A DNA stretch of 64,000 nucleotides, from contig NZ_CP030771.1 in the NCBI RefSeq assembly GCF_006088715.1, positions 806,001 through 870,000 on the forward strand. Reading direction: 5' to 3'. Both the position numbers and the translations under genes were made by a program. Positions within the stretch are counted from its first letter, which is position 1. The number at the start of each line of letters is the position of its first letter. Source of the DNA: Streptomyces sp. YIM 121038. Lineage in GTDB: Bacteria; Actinomycetota; Actinomycetes; Streptomycetales; Streptomycetaceae. Under the pieces are notes generated by a model. The model was not told the origin of the DNA, did not search any database, and saw nothing but the letters and a program-made list of their open reading frames with translations. Positions 38,066 to 46,569 of the stretch are shown here, piece after piece.

Positions 38066-38810
38066 AGGTGGCGAGGGCCCACACGTATCCGACGAGGGCG
38101 AGGCCGAGGCACCAGGCGACGGCCGCGAGCGCGTCGCCGGTCGACGGGTCGCCCGCGAGGAGCCCGCGCAGCGTCTCGATGATCGGGGTGAAGGGCTGGT
38201 ACTCGGCGAACTGCCGCACGCCCGCTCCCATCGTGTCCGCCGGGACGAACGCGCTGCTCAGGAACGGCAGCATGATCAGCGGCACGGTGGCGAGCCCCGC
38301 CGACTCCGCGCTCTTGGCTGCCAGGCCCAGGGCGACGGTGAGCCAGCTGGCCCCGAAGGTGAGCAGGACGACGAGGCCGAGCACGCCGAGCCAGTCGAGG
38401 GCGCTCGCGGCCGGGTCGAACCCCATGGCGAAGGCCACCCCGACGATGGCCGCGTTGGCCACCAGGCAGCGCACGGTGGTGACGACGACCTGGCCGGTGA
38501 GGACGGCGCCGCGGGAGACGTCCATGGCCTTGAAGCGGTTGATGATGCCCTTGGCCATGTCGTCGTGGACGGCGGCCGCGGTGGAGCCGAGGCCGTAGCT
38601 GACGGCCATCACGAGCATGCCCGGCGTCGCGTAGTCGATGTAGTCCTCGCCGACCGCGAAGGCGCCGCCGAACACCTTGACGAACAACAGCATGATCACG
38701 ATGGGGAACAGCACCGCGTTGAAGAGCACGAGCGGGTTGCGCAGGGTGTGCTTCAGATTGCGGCGCAGCATGATCGTCGAATCGGTCAGGGCCGTCTGGA
38801 GAGTACTCAC
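38049..38810 (-). CDS. DrrB-type ABC-2 transporter permease
   Basis: 253-residue inner-membrane permease with about six hydrophobic helices (for example NAVLFPIVIMLLFVKVF, LGVLGLVVLLTFGASWLTVA and AAVAWCLGLALVGYVWAL). The ABC-2 motif region GIINRFKAMDVSRGAVLTGQ precedes the third helix, typical of DrrB/daunorubicin-resistance permeases. The GTG start at 38810 overlaps the ATPase stop (GTGA), so the two subunits are co-translated. Substrate unknown; drug or lipid export is usual for the family. Confidence 0.93.
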   Translation of the reverse strand: MSTLQTALTDSTIMLRRNLKHTLRNPLVLFNAVLFPIVIMLLFVKVFGGAFAVGEDYIDYATPGMLVMAVSYGLGSTAAAVHDDMAKGIINRFKAMDVSRGAVLTGQVVVTTVRCLVANAAIVGVAFAMGFDPAASALDWLGVLGLVVLLTFGASWLTVALGLAAKSAESAGLATVPLIMLPFLSSAFVPADTMGAGVRQFAEYQPFTPIIETLRGLLAGDPSTGDALAAVAWCLGLALVGYVWALATFKKRA

Positions 38811-39745
38811 TGGGCGGTCGCCTCCGTGCTCGGGCGCCCGGTCAGGGCGAGGAAGACATCGTCGAGGTCCGGCGTGTGCACGGAGAACTCCTGGGCGTTG
38901 ATGGTGTGCCGGTCGAGCCGGTCGAGCAGGGCCCGCAGCGACTTCGACTCGCCGTCGCTCGGCACCCGCAGGATCAGCTCCTGCTCGTCCCGCGCGGCCC
39001 CGGCCAGGATCCGCGCCGCCGCGTCGAGCCCGGACCGGTCGGCGAAGCGGAGCCGGACGTGGGTGCCGGGGACCTGGCGCTTGAGCTCCTCGGGGGTGCC
39101 CTGGGCGACCAGGCGGCCCTGGTCGAGCACGACGATCCGGTCGGCGAGCTGATCGGCCTCTTCCAGGTACTGGGTGGTGAGGAAGAGGGTGGTGCCCTCG
39201 GCCACCAGCTCGCGGACGATCCCCCACATCGTGCGCCTGCTGCGCGGGTCGAGACCCGTCGTCGGCTCGTCGAGGAAGATGATCCGCGGGCTGCCGACCA
39301 GCGTCATCGCCAGGTCCAGCTTCCTGCGCATGCCGCCGGAGTAGGTCGCGGCCAGCTTGTCGGCCGACTCCGCCAGGTCGAACCGGTCGAGCAGCTCCCC
39401 GACCACCCGGCGGCCGGAGCGCACGCGCTTCAGGTCCGCCATCATCCGCAGGTTCTCGCGGCCGGTGAGCAGCTCGTCGACGGCGGCGAACTGTCCGGTC
39501 ACGCCGATGGCCGCGCGCACCTCCTTGGTCGCGGCCGCCACGTCGTGCCCGGCGACGCGGACCGTCCCGGCGTCGGGCTCGGCCAGCGTCGCCAGGACGT
39601 TCACCGTCGTGGTCTTGCCCGCCCCGTTCGGGCCGAGCATGGAGAAGACCGATCCCTCGGCGACGTCGAAGTCGATGCCGTCGAGCACGACCCGGTCGCC
39701 GTACGTCTTGCGCAGCCCCGAGACTGCGATTGCCGAACTCTTCAT
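38807..39745 (-). CDS. DrrA-type ABC transporter ATP-binding protein
   Basis: A 312-residue ATPase that powers the adjacent permease. It has Walker A GPNGAGKTTT near residue 39, a Q-loop in GVTGQFAAVDELLTGRENL, the signature YSGGMRRK, Walker B IIFLDEPTTGLDPRSR and a switch histidine replaced by Gln (LTTQYLEEAD). That replacement is normal in DrrA-type daunorubicin-resistance ATPases. The C-terminal extension with VHTPDLDDVFLALTG also fits that family. ATG 39745 follows a promoter region with TGACA/TGTCA and repeated GACACGG units. Confidence 0.95.
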   Translation of the reverse strand: MKSSAIAVSGLRKTYGDRVVLDGIDFDVAEGSVFSMLGPNGAGKTTTVNVLATLAEPDAGTVRVAGHDVAAATKEVRAAIGVTGQFAAVDELLTGRENLRMMADLKRVRSGRRVVGELLDRFDLAESADKLAATYSGGMRRKLDLAMTLVGSPRIIFLDEPTTGLDPRSRRTMWGIVRELVAEGTTLFLTTQYLEEADQLADRIVVLDQGRLVAQGTPEELKRQVPGTHVRLRFADRSGLDAAARILAGAARDEQELILRVPSDGESKSLRALLDRLDRHTINAQEFSVHTPDLDDVFLALTGRPSTEATAQ

Positions 39746-39768
39746 GCCCCTACCGTCGCGGCCGGGCC

Positions 39769-39828
39769 TGACACGCCCCTGTCACTGCCCTGACACGGCG
39801 GCCGACACGGCTGACACGGCCGACACGG
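39769..39828 (-). promoter_or_regulatory. Operator-like inverted repeat and 9-bp direct repeats before the ABC exporter
   Basis: TGACACGCCCCTGTCA (39769-39784) is an inverted repeat with TGACA/TGTCA arms. Directly upstream in the direction of transcription, GACACGG occurs four times between 39792 and 39827, in the last three copies at a 9-bp period. It lies 24-83 bp before the ATPase start. A regulator binding site is likely. The 9-bp period differs from the 11-bp period of classic SARP sites, so assignment to the neighbouring AfsR-like protein is uncertain. Confidence 0.55.
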
Positions 39829-39847
39829 GGGGCGGAGTCGACGACTG

Positions 39848-41494
39848 TCACGCGGGGTCGGAGTCGACGGCCGACAGCACCTCCTTGACGACGGGCCCGG
39901 CGGAGGCACCGCCCGTGCGGCCCTTCTCGACGACGGCGGCGATGGCGACGTTGCCGCGGTGGGCGACCATCCAGCCGTTGTTCGGGGTGCCCTCGGCGAC
40001 CTCGGCGGTGCCGGTCTTGGCACCGACCGCGCCGGACAGCCCGGCGAGGCCGCGGGCGGTGCCGTCGGTGACGGTCGTCCGCATCAGGGACCGCAGCGCG
40101 CCGGTCACCTCACGGGGCAGGGCCCGCGTCCTGGTCGTGTCCTTCTGCCCCGGCACGAGGGTGGGCTGGCGGAAGGTTCCGGAGGCGGCGGTGGCCGTCA
40201 CCGACGCCATCACCAGCGGGTTCGCCAGGACACGGCCCTGCCCGATCATGGCAGCGGCCTTCTCCGTCTCGTCCCGGGGCGCGGGCACGGCCCCGTCGAA
40301 GGACGGCACGCCCGTGCGCCAGCGCTGCCCGATGCCGAAGTACCGCTTCGCGACGTCGCCCAGGCCGTCGTCGGGGAGCTTGCCGCGCAGCCCGATGAAG
40401 GCCGTGTTGCAGGACTCGGCGAAGTCCTCCCGGAAGGTGGCGCCGCGGTGCTCGGACTTCTCCACGTTGTGGAACTGCTTGCCGACGGTGAGGTAGCGCG
40501 GGCAGTCCACGGTGTCGCCGGGCGCGACGGCGCCCTTGAGGAGCAGCGCGCTCGTGGTGACGACCTTGAAGGTGGAGCCCGGGGCGTAGGTGCCGGACAG
40601 GGCGCGGTTGAAGCCGGTGGCCGGGGAGTTGGCCACGGCCAGGATCTCGCCGTTGTCGATCCGCAGGGCGACGAGGGCGGCGTCCTTGCCCTTGGCCCCG
40701 GCCGCGAGGGCCCGTTCGGCGGCGGACTGCCAGGCGGGGTCGAGGGTGGTGGCGACCGGCTTCGTGGGGGTGCGGGCGCGCCGCGCGCCGAAGGTGGCCT
40801 CCGTGCCGGTGACTTCGCCACTGGTGCGGTCGACGCGGTGGATCGCGCCGCGGGGCCCGGCTCCGGCAGCGCCGGACAGCTGGGCGAGGACGGGCGCCAG
40901 GGACGGGTGGGTGTCGCCGGAGAGCGCCGCGCCCCTGCGGTCGTTGACCCTGGCGGCGCCGGTGTCCTCGCGCTCCAGGCGGAACTTCTGCGTGTCGCTC
41001 AGCTTCGGGTGGACGACGGACAGCTTCCAGTCCACGGCCCAGGTGCCGTCGTCCCGCTCGCGCAGCGGGAGTCGGGAGCGGTAGGTCCAGGTCCCGAGGC
41101 CGGTGACGGGCATCGTGGCGGTGAAGGGCACGGTCACGGTGCCGTCCTCGTCGGCGGTGGCCTCGCCCGCCCGCAGCTCGGGCTCGGCGATGTCGAGGCC
41201 GGTGGTGAAGTTGCGCAGCACGCGCTCCGCCTGCCCGGGGCTCGACGTGAGCCGGGCCGCCCGCGCCAGGCGGCCCGCCGACCAGTCGGCCAGGAACGCC
41301 CGCGCCTGCGCGGTGGCCTCGGGCGCGGCCTTCGGTGCCTTCGGCGACTTCGGCGCGAAGGGCCCGAGGTCGGTCGCGTACGCCGTACCGGCGGCGAGTG
41401 CGACGGCCGTGCCCGCCGCGACGGCCGCGCGGGTCCCGCGGGCCCTGCGGGCAGGGGCGCCGCGGCCGTAGGTGGTGCCTTCGGTGTCGTTCAT
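39848..41494 (-). CDS. Class B penicillin-binding protein with NTF2-like (MecA_N) domain
   Basis: A 548-residue peptidoglycan transpeptidase anchored by an N-terminal helix (about 22-42, TAVALAAGTAYA). An NTF2-like domain (about 60-165) of the MecA N-terminal type precedes the transpeptidase domain. Its three motifs are intact: SxxK as STFK near 307, SxN as SCN near 362, and KTGT near 493. GGGAG lies six bases before ATG 41494. It follows the beta-lactamase stop by 20 bp on the same strand, so it is probably the second gene of a bla-pbp operon. PBPs of this architecture often have low beta-lactam affinity, and co-expression with a beta-lactamase supports a resistance role. Affinity cannot be judged from sequence. 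Confidence 0.93.
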   Translation of the reverse strand: MNDTEGTTYGRGAPARRARGTRAAVAAGTAVALAAGTAYATDLGPFAPKSPKAPKAAPEATAQARAFLADWSAGRLARAARLTSSPGQAERVLRNFTTGLDIAEPELRAGEATADEDGTVTVPFTATMPVTGLGTWTYRSRLPLRERDDGTWAVDWKLSVVHPKLSDTQKFRLEREDTGAARVNDRRGAALSGDTHPSLAPVLAQLSGAAGAGPRGAIHRVDRTSGEVTGTEATFGARRARTPTKPVATTLDPAWQSAAERALAAGAKGKDAALVALRIDNGEILAVANSPATGFNRALSGTYAPGSTFKVVTTSALLLKGAVAPGDTVDCPRYLTVGKQFHNVEKSEHRGATFREDFAESCNTAFIGLRGKLPDDGLGDVAKRYFGIGQRWRTGVPSFDGAVPAPRDETEKAAAMIGQGRVLANPLVMASVTATAASGTFRQPTLVPGQKDTTRTRALPREVTGALRSLMRTTVTDGTARGLAGLSGAVGAKTGTAEVAEGTPNNGWMVAHRGNVAIAAVVEKGRTGGASAGPVVKEVLSAVDSDPA

Positions 41495-41514
41495 CAAGGG
41501 CTCCCTGGTGGCGG

Positions 41515-42477
41515 CTACGCCATCGAGTCGGCGACCACGGACGCGGCCTCGGCGATCAGCTTGTCGTCGGGGGCGGCGTCCTTGTCGCCGCGGTGCGACA
41601 GGATCGCCACGACGAGGGGAGCGGCGTCGGGGCGCCACACGACGGCGATGTCGTTGCGGGCGCCGTAGTAGCTGCCGGTTCCCGTCTTGTCGCCGACCAC
41701 CCAGTTCTTGGGGACCCCGGCCTTGATGACGTGGTCCCCGGTGGTGTTGGTCTTCAGCCAGGTGGCGAGCTGGGCGCGCTCGGGCCCGGCGAGGACGTCG
41801 CCGAGTACGTACGCGCGCAGGTCCTTCGCCAGGGCGCGTGCCGTGCTCGTGTCCCGCTTCTCGCCCGGCACCCACCGGCTCAGCAAGGGCTCGACGCGCT
41901 CCATCCGGGTCACGTCGTCGCCGATCCGCTCCAGGGCGGCGTCCAGGCCCTTGGGGCCGCCGAGCTTGTCGAAGAGCAGGTTGGCCGCGGTGTTGTCGCT
42001 GTAGCGGACGGCCGCGTCGCACAGCGCGCGCAGGGTCATGCCGGTGTCGACGTGCTTCTCGGTGATGGGCGAGTAGGTGACCAGGTCGTCCTTGGAGTAC
42101 TTCACCACCTGGTCCATCTTGTCCGGCGCGTACGAGCGCAGCGTCTCCCCGGCGGCCAGGGCCTTGAAGGTGGAGTTGTACGCGAAGCGGCGTCCGTCGT
42201 GGTACGCCACCTCGCGGCCGGTGCCGGTGTCGACGGCGTACACGCCGAGCCGCGCGTCGAACTTGCGCTCCAGCTTCTTGAACGCGCGGGCGTACGACGC
42301 GGTGTCCGCCTGCGCCGCGGACCTCTCGGTCCGCTGCGCGGGCTTCTCGCCGCGGTCCGCGGTCGGCCGCTCGGCCGCCGAAGCCGGGGAGTCGCCCTGG
42401 CCGCAGGCCACGAGCGGCACGAGGACGAGGGCGGTGACGGCGCCGAGGGCGGCGCGCCGGACGCGGGAGTGCTGCAT
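41515..42477 (-). CDS. bla: Class A beta-lactamase (lipoprotein)
   Basis: A 320-residue secreted serine beta-lactamase. The signal peptide ends in the lipobox LVAC (about residue 25), so the mature enzyme is probably lipid-anchored. Motifs are STFK (Ser70-x-x-Lys73), YSDN (130 loop) and DKTGTG (Lys234). The omega-loop reads [14 protein letters not shown]: Glu166 is present but the usual Asn170 is Ser. GGAGG lies six bases before ATG 42477. It diverges from a LysR-BlaB pair matching the S. cacaoi blaA-blaB arrangement, with a perfect T-N11-A palindrome between them, so beta-lactam induction is expected. The PBP gene follows 20 bp downstream. Confidence 0.95.
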   Translation of the reverse strand: MQHSRVRRAALGAVTALVLVPLVACGQGDSPASAAERPTADRGEKPAQRTERSAAQADTASYARAFKKLERKFDARLGVYAVDTGTGREVAYHDGRRFAYNSTFKALAAGETLRSYAPDKMDQVVKYSKDDLVTYSPITEKHVDTGMTLRALCDAAVRYSDNTAANLLFDKLGGPKGLDAALERIGDDVTRMERVEPLLSRWVPGEKRDTSTARALAKDLRAYVLGDVLAGPERAQLATWLKTNTTGDHVIKAGVPKNWVVGDKTGTGSYYGARNDIAVVWRPDAAPLVVAILSHRGDKDAAPDDKLIAEAASVVADSMA

Positions 42478-42615
42478 GGTCAACCTCCAAGGAGCCCCGC
42501 TCGCGGGGCACGGGGAACGGAGCGGCACGGCCCCGTTCCGGCGTGTGGTGATCAGTGCCGGGACCACCCTCGCCCGAGGCTTCCCATGCGGTCCAATACG
42601 CTTGTGCGCGGTTCC

Positions 42616-42630
42616 ATGCCGATCTGGCAT
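42616..42630. promoter_or_regulatory. LysR-type operator between bla and blaA
   Basis: ATGCCGATCTGGCAT is a perfect inverted repeat (ATGCC-N5-GGCAT) containing the T-N11-A core of LysR-family sites. It lies 11 bp before the regulator start and about 140 bp before bla, fitting autoregulation plus activation of the divergent beta-lactamase. Confidence 0.8.
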
Positions 42631-42641
42631 AGGGTGCGGGC

Positions 42642-43631
42642 GTGGATCTCGTAGGAGCGTGCCGGGCGTTCGTCAGCGTCAGTGAGCGCGGCAGTTTCAC
42701 CGTGGGAGCGGCGGCGGCCCGCATGTCCCAGTCGGTGGCCAGCCGCCGCGTCGCCGCGCTCGAGGAGCGCTTCGGCGAGCCGCTGTTCGAGCGGACCTCG
42801 CGGCGGGCCGTCCTCACGCCCTTCGGCCGGGACATGCTGCCGACGGCGAGGCAGCTGGTGCAGGCCGCGGACGTGCTGCTCAGCGAGGCGGAGGCCGCAC
42901 GGCGCAAGCCGTGGCGGCTCGCGGTGCCCGGGATCTGCCCCACCGCCGCCCTGGCCCGCCTCGTCGCCGAGGCGCGCGAGCACGAGGTGACGCTCGATCT
43001 GCGCGTGGCCCCGCCGGCGCAGCGCCGGGAGCTGCTCCACGCCCAGCAGGTGCGGGCCGCGCTGCTCGCGGTGCCCGCCGACGAGGCCACCTGGTCCGTG
43101 CCGCTCGGCGTCGCCACCGCCCAGGACCCCGGCGTGCGGCGCGTCTATCTGGAGACGCTGCGGCTCGGCCGCGGCGCGACGGGCCCGGCCCGCCGCGTCT
43201 GGATCCAGCCCGAGGACGACGTGCCGCACATCCGCGACCCGCTGACACGGCTGCGCGACGCGCTGGGCCTGCGGCCCGCGCAGCTCGTCGCCGCGGCGGA
43301 CCTGACGGGCGCCGCCGCCGAGGCCCTGGGCGGGCACGACCTGCTGCTCTGCTCCCCCGCGCAGGCCGCCGAACTCGGCCTGGTCTGGCGGCCGATCGGC
43401 GAGCTCGCGCTCAGCCGGGGGTTCGCGCTCGCCGCCGCGGCGGAGGGCAACCCGCAGCACCTCCGGGCCCGCCTGGGCGAAGCCATCACGCGCTGCCTCG
43501 GCGCCGCCGTCCAGGCGCCCGTACCGGAGGGCCAGGCGACCGCACCGGAGATCCAGACGATCAATGGGGGGATCCGCCCCCGCACCCCGGAAGGGACCCG
43601 TCCCCGCACCCCGGAAGGGAAGACCACGTGA
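42642..43631 (+). CDS. blaA: LysR-family regulator of the beta-lactamase (BlaA-like)
   Basis: 329 residues. The N-terminal helix-turn-helix [33 protein letters not shown] and [19 protein letters not shown] (residues 6-62) is typical LysR. The C-terminal effector domain is weakly conserved. The tail carries a duplicated RPRTPEG element encoded by a short direct repeat near 43577-43620. It diverges from bla and overlaps the following serine-hydrolase-like gene by GTGA, reproducing the blaA-blaB organisation described upstream of S. cacaoi blaL. There, both proteins are needed for beta-lactam induction. That functional transfer is by analogy. Confidence 0.88.
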   Translation: MDLVGACRAFVSVSERGSFTVGAAAARMSQSVASRRVAALEERFGEPLFERTSRRAVLTPFGRDMLPTARQLVQAADVLLSEAEAARRKPWRLAVPGICPTAALARLVAEAREHEVTLDLRVAPPAQRRELLHAQQVRAALLAVPADEATWSVPLGVATAQDPGVRRVYLETLRLGRGATGPARRVWIQPEDDVPHIRDPLTRLRDALGLRPAQLVAAADLTGAAAEALGGHDLLLCSPAQAAELGLVWRPIGELALSRGFALAAAAEGNPQHLRARLGEAITRCLGAAVQAPVPEGQATAPEIQTINGGIRPRTPEGTRPRTPEGKTT

Positions 43632-44530
43632 ACCCCGAGGCGCTCCTGCGCGAGCTGCGCCAAGAGCTGAGCGACGGCGGCCTGCACGGCTGCTTCCTCG
43701 TACGGGACCTGCACACCGGTGACGAGCTCGGCCTCGAACCCGACACCCAGCTCCCCGCCGCCTCCCTGGTCAAGATCCCGCTCGCCCTCGCGACGGCGGA
43801 GCGCATCCGGCGCGGCGAGCTCGACGGGGCGACGGCGCTCGACGTGCGGCCCGGCCGGATCACCACGCCCGGCCCGACCGGTGTGAGCCGCTTCCGTCAC
43901 CCCGCCCGCATCGCGATCGACGACCTGCTGTACCTGAGCACGTCCGTGAGCGACGGGTCGGCCGCCGACGCGCTGTTCGACCTCACCCCGCCCGCCCGGG
44001 TCGCCGCCGTCCTCGACGACCTCGGCCTGCGCGGCTTCGCCGTCCGGCACGACACGCGCGAGCTGTCCGACACCCCCACGGAGCGCTTCGCCGCCGCGCA
44101 GGCCCACCTCGCCCACGCCCTGGCCATCGACGCGGGCACCAGCGGCCGCGGGCACCGTCTTCCGCAGCTCGACACCACCCGCGCCAACACCGGCAGCGCC
44201 CGCGCCTACGTCGACCTGCTCCAGGCCCTGTGGACGCCGTCGGCGATCCACCCCGAGGTGGCCGGGCGCGTGCGCGAGCTCATGGGCAACAACCTGATCC
44301 GGCACCGGCTCACCCCCGACTTCAGCTCCGACGCGACGACCTGGTCGTCGAAGACCGGCACCCTCCTCAACCTCCGCCACGAGGTCGGCGTGGTCGAGCA
44401 CGCCGACGGCCAGGCCTTCGCCGTCGCCGCCCTCACCGAGTCCCTGGTCCCGGCCTCCGCCCAGCCCGGCGCCGACGCCCTCATGGCCCAGGTCGCCCGC
44501 TCCCTGCGGGACCACCTGCGCCAGCTCTAG
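43628..44530 (+). CDS. blaB: BlaB-like penicillin-recognising serine hydrolase homologue
   Basis: A 300-residue cytoplasmic member of the beta-lactamase/DD-peptidase fold. No signal peptide or membrane helix is seen. The three active-site boxes are present as SLVK (residue 46), SDG (near 111) and SSKTGT (near 240). No class A omega-loop ExxLN is evident. Together with BlaA this matches S. cacaoi BlaB, a regulatory protein that is not itself a beta-lactamase. GTG 43628 overlaps the blaA stop (GTGA). It may sense an inducer or peptidoglycan fragment. Alternatively it is a genuine intracellular beta-lactamase-like hydrolase. Confidence 0.85.
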   Translation: MNPEALLRELRQELSDGGLHGCFLVRDLHTGDELGLEPDTQLPAASLVKIPLALATAERIRRGELDGATALDVRPGRITTPGPTGVSRFRHPARIAIDDLLYLSTSVSDGSAADALFDLTPPARVAAVLDDLGLRGFAVRHDTRELSDTPTERFAAAQAHLAHALAIDAGTSGRGHRLPQLDTTRANTGSARAYVDLLQALWTPSAIHPEVAGRVRELMGNNLIRHRLTPDFSSDATTWSSKTGTLLNLRHEVGVVEHADGQAFAVAALTESLVPASAQPGADALMAQVARSLRDHLRQL

Positions 44531-44550
44531 TACCGCATCGCGACTCCGGT

Positions 44551-45531
44551 TCAGCCGACCTCGTACGTCCGGGCGAGCGCGCCCACCGTCGCCGCCATCG
44601 CCTCGCGCAGCGCCGCCGGGGCGACGGCCTCCACGTCGGTGCCGAGGCGCAGGAGTTCGCCGCGGGCGTGCTCGACGCTCTCGATCGGGACGACCGCCTC
44701 CACCCAGCCGTCGTCGCCGACCGGCGTCGCGGTGGCCTCGACCGCCCGCACGACCTCCGGCGGCGCGTTGTCCGGCAGCCGGCGGCGCCCTCGCGGGGAC
44801 AGCCGTACGGTGGCCGTGCCGGTGTGGCGCCGCTGCTCGAAGTCCTCGACGTAGGCGGCCCAGTAGGCGCCGAGGTCGAAGCCGTCCGGCCGCTCGAACC
44901 GCTCGTCGGCCGGTACGGCGTCCAGGACTTGGGTGACCCGGTAGGTCGCGACGCGGCTCTCGGTGAGGGCGGCCACCAGGTACCAGACGCCGGACTTGAG
45001 CACGAGTCCGTAGGGGCGCAGCCGGCGCCGCACCTCCTGCGGCGCGCGCCAGCGGCGGTAGCGCACGTCCACCGCGCGCCGGGTGAGCACCGCGTCGACG
45101 AACAGCGGCAGGTACGGCGTCTCCTCGGCCTCCCGGTACCAGCTGGGGGCGTCCACGTGGAAGACCGCCGCGGTCCGCTCCGCCTCCGCGCGCGGCCCCT
45201 CGGGCAGCGCCGCCAGCAGCTTGAGCCGTGCCGCCGCCACCTCGTCGCCCAGGCCCAGGTCGGCGGCGGGGCCGGGGAGTCCGGCGAAGAACAGGGCCCG
45301 GGCCTCGCCCTCGCTCATGCCGGTGAGCCGGGTGCGGTAGCCGTCGAGCAGCTGGTAGCCGCCCGCGCGGCCCGGCTCCGCGTACACCGGGACACCGGCG
45401 TCCTGGAGCCGCGCCAGGTCGCGGTAGGCGGTGCGCACGGACACGCCCAGCTCGTCGGCGATCCCGCGCGCGGACATGCGGCCGCGGGACTGCAGCAACA
45501 GGAGCACCGAAAGCAGTCGACCGGCAGACAT
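44551..45531 (-). CDS. HTH-WYL family transcriptional regulator
   Basis: 326 residues. It has an N-terminal HTH_11-type winged helix (RLLSVLLLLQSRGRMSARGIADELGVSVRTAYRDLARL, residues 4-41), then PGRAGGYQLLDGYRTRLTG, and a WYL-type effector domain (about 140-310) with RYRRWRAPQEVRRRLRPYGLVLKSGVWYLVA. WYL proteins bind ligands or nucleic acid and regulate nearby genes. I chose ATG 45531 (GGAGG eight bases upstream) over an upstream ATG at 45570. It diverges from the NIPSNAP gene over a 106-bp spacer with an inverted repeat, so that gene is its probable target. Confidence 0.92.
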   Translation of the reverse strand: MSAGRLLSVLLLLQSRGRMSARGIADELGVSVRTAYRDLARLQDAGVPVYAEPGRAGGYQLLDGYRTRLTGMSEGEARALFFAGLPGPAADLGLGDEVAAARLKLLAALPEGPRAEAERTAAVFHVDAPSWYREAEETPYLPLFVDAVLTRRAVDVRYRRWRAPQEVRRRLRPYGLVLKSGVWYLVAALTESRVATYRVTQVLDAVPADERFERPDGFDLGAYWAAYVEDFEQRRHTGTATVRLSPRGRRRLPDNAPPEVVRAVEATATPVGDDGWVEAVVPIESVEHARGELLRLGTDVEAVAPAALREAMAATVGALARTYEVG

Positions 45532-45554
45532 GCGGGCATCCTCCCGCGAAACAC

Positions 45555-45569
45555 TGACAGCCCCTGGCA
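45555..45569. promoter_or_regulatory. Candidate operator in the WYL regulator-NIPSNAP spacer
   Basis: TGACAGCCCCTGGCA is an imperfect inverted repeat (TGACAG-CCC-CTGGCA, one mismatch per arm pair) in the middle of the divergent promoter. It would suit a dimeric regulator such as the adjacent WYL protein. Confidence 0.45.
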
Positions 45570-45637
45570 CACGGCCCCCTTAACGTCGGTCCGCGACACC
45601 CCCTGTCCCCTTTCCTCCGGTCTGCCAGGAGCCCTCC

Positions 45638-46399
45638 ATGCCGCGCACCACCCCGCCCGCCGGTCCCGCCGACCGCCCCTCGGTGATCGAACTCCGTCAG
45701 TACACGCTCCGCCCCGGCCGCCGCGACGAACTCATCGCCCTGTTCGACCGGGAGCTGGTCGAGCCCCAGGAGGACACCGGGATGGCCGTCCTCGGCCAGT
45801 TCCGCGATCTGGACGCCCCCGACCGCTTCGTGTGGCTGCGCGGGTTCCGCGACATGGCGACGCGCCACCGGGCGCTGACGTCGTTCTACGGGGGTCCCGT
45901 CTGGGCCGAGCACGGGCCGCGGGCGAACAGCACCATGGTCGATTCCGACGACGTCCTGCTGCTGCGCCCCCTGGCGGACGGGAGCGGCCTCGCGCCGCGC
46001 CCGGAGGCCCGGCCCGGTCGTGACGCGGCCGCGCCGGACCGCTTCGTGTCCGCCACCGTCTGGTCCTTCCCGCCGGGGCGCGACACGGGCGTCGAGCTGA
46101 TCCGCGGCGGACTCCTTCCCGCCCTGGCGGCCACGGGGCCCGCTCCCCTGGCCGCCCTCACCACCGAGACGGCGCCCAACACCTTCTCGCGCCTTCCGGT
46201 GCGCACCGGCGAGAACGCCGTCGTCGTCCTCACGTCGTACGCGGACGAGGACGCCTGCCGACGCCACCGTGCCGCCGTACGGGCCGACCGGCTGGTGCGC
46301 GACGAGATCCTGCCGGGCGTCGAGCGGGAACAGACCGCGCCTGCGCAGCAGTTGCGGCTCGCGCCCACGGCCCGCTCGCTCATCGGGACCGCGCGCTGA
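45638..46399 (+). CDS. NIPSNAP-family protein
   Basis: 253 residues containing a NIPSNAP/dimeric alpha-beta-barrel domain at the N-terminus: VIELRQYTLRPGRRDELIALFDREL and then FVWLRGFRDMATRHRALTSFYGGPVW (residues 17-95). A second related half follows from about residue 130. The biochemical role of bacterial NIPSNAPs is unknown; small-molecule binding or monooxygenase-like folds have been proposed. There is no signal peptide. It is probably controlled by the divergent WYL regulator. I cannot assign a substrate. Confidence 0.85.
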   Translation: MPRTTPPAGPADRPSVIELRQYTLRPGRRDELIALFDRELVEPQEDTGMAVLGQFRDLDAPDRFVWLRGFRDMATRHRALTSFYGGPVWAEHGPRANSTMVDSDDVLLLRPLADGSGLAPRPEARPGRDAAAPDRFVSATVWSFPPGRDTGVELIRGGLLPALAATGPAPLAALTTETAPNTFSRLPVRTGENAVVVLTSYADEDACRRHRAAVRADRLVRDEILPGVEREQTAPAQQLRLAPTARSLIGTAR

Positions 46400-46569
46400 G
46401 GGGCGCCCGAACCGGGATCCCTCGAACGTGAGGCCCTCGAACTCAACTCGATCACCCCCGACGCGCCGCTATGCCCTGCGGACCACGTCACAGGGGTGGG
46501 ACCGTGGGAGGCGAGTGGAAGGCCGGTCCAAGAGGCCTGCCGCCACCTCGACGGGAAGGTCGGCCGCGG

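Noticed and set aside
43577..43625. Duplicated segment at the end of the LysR gene as a mobile-element target duplication
   Set aside because: The two copies are adjacent short coding repeats (RPRTPEG) with no element between them; simple slippage explains them.
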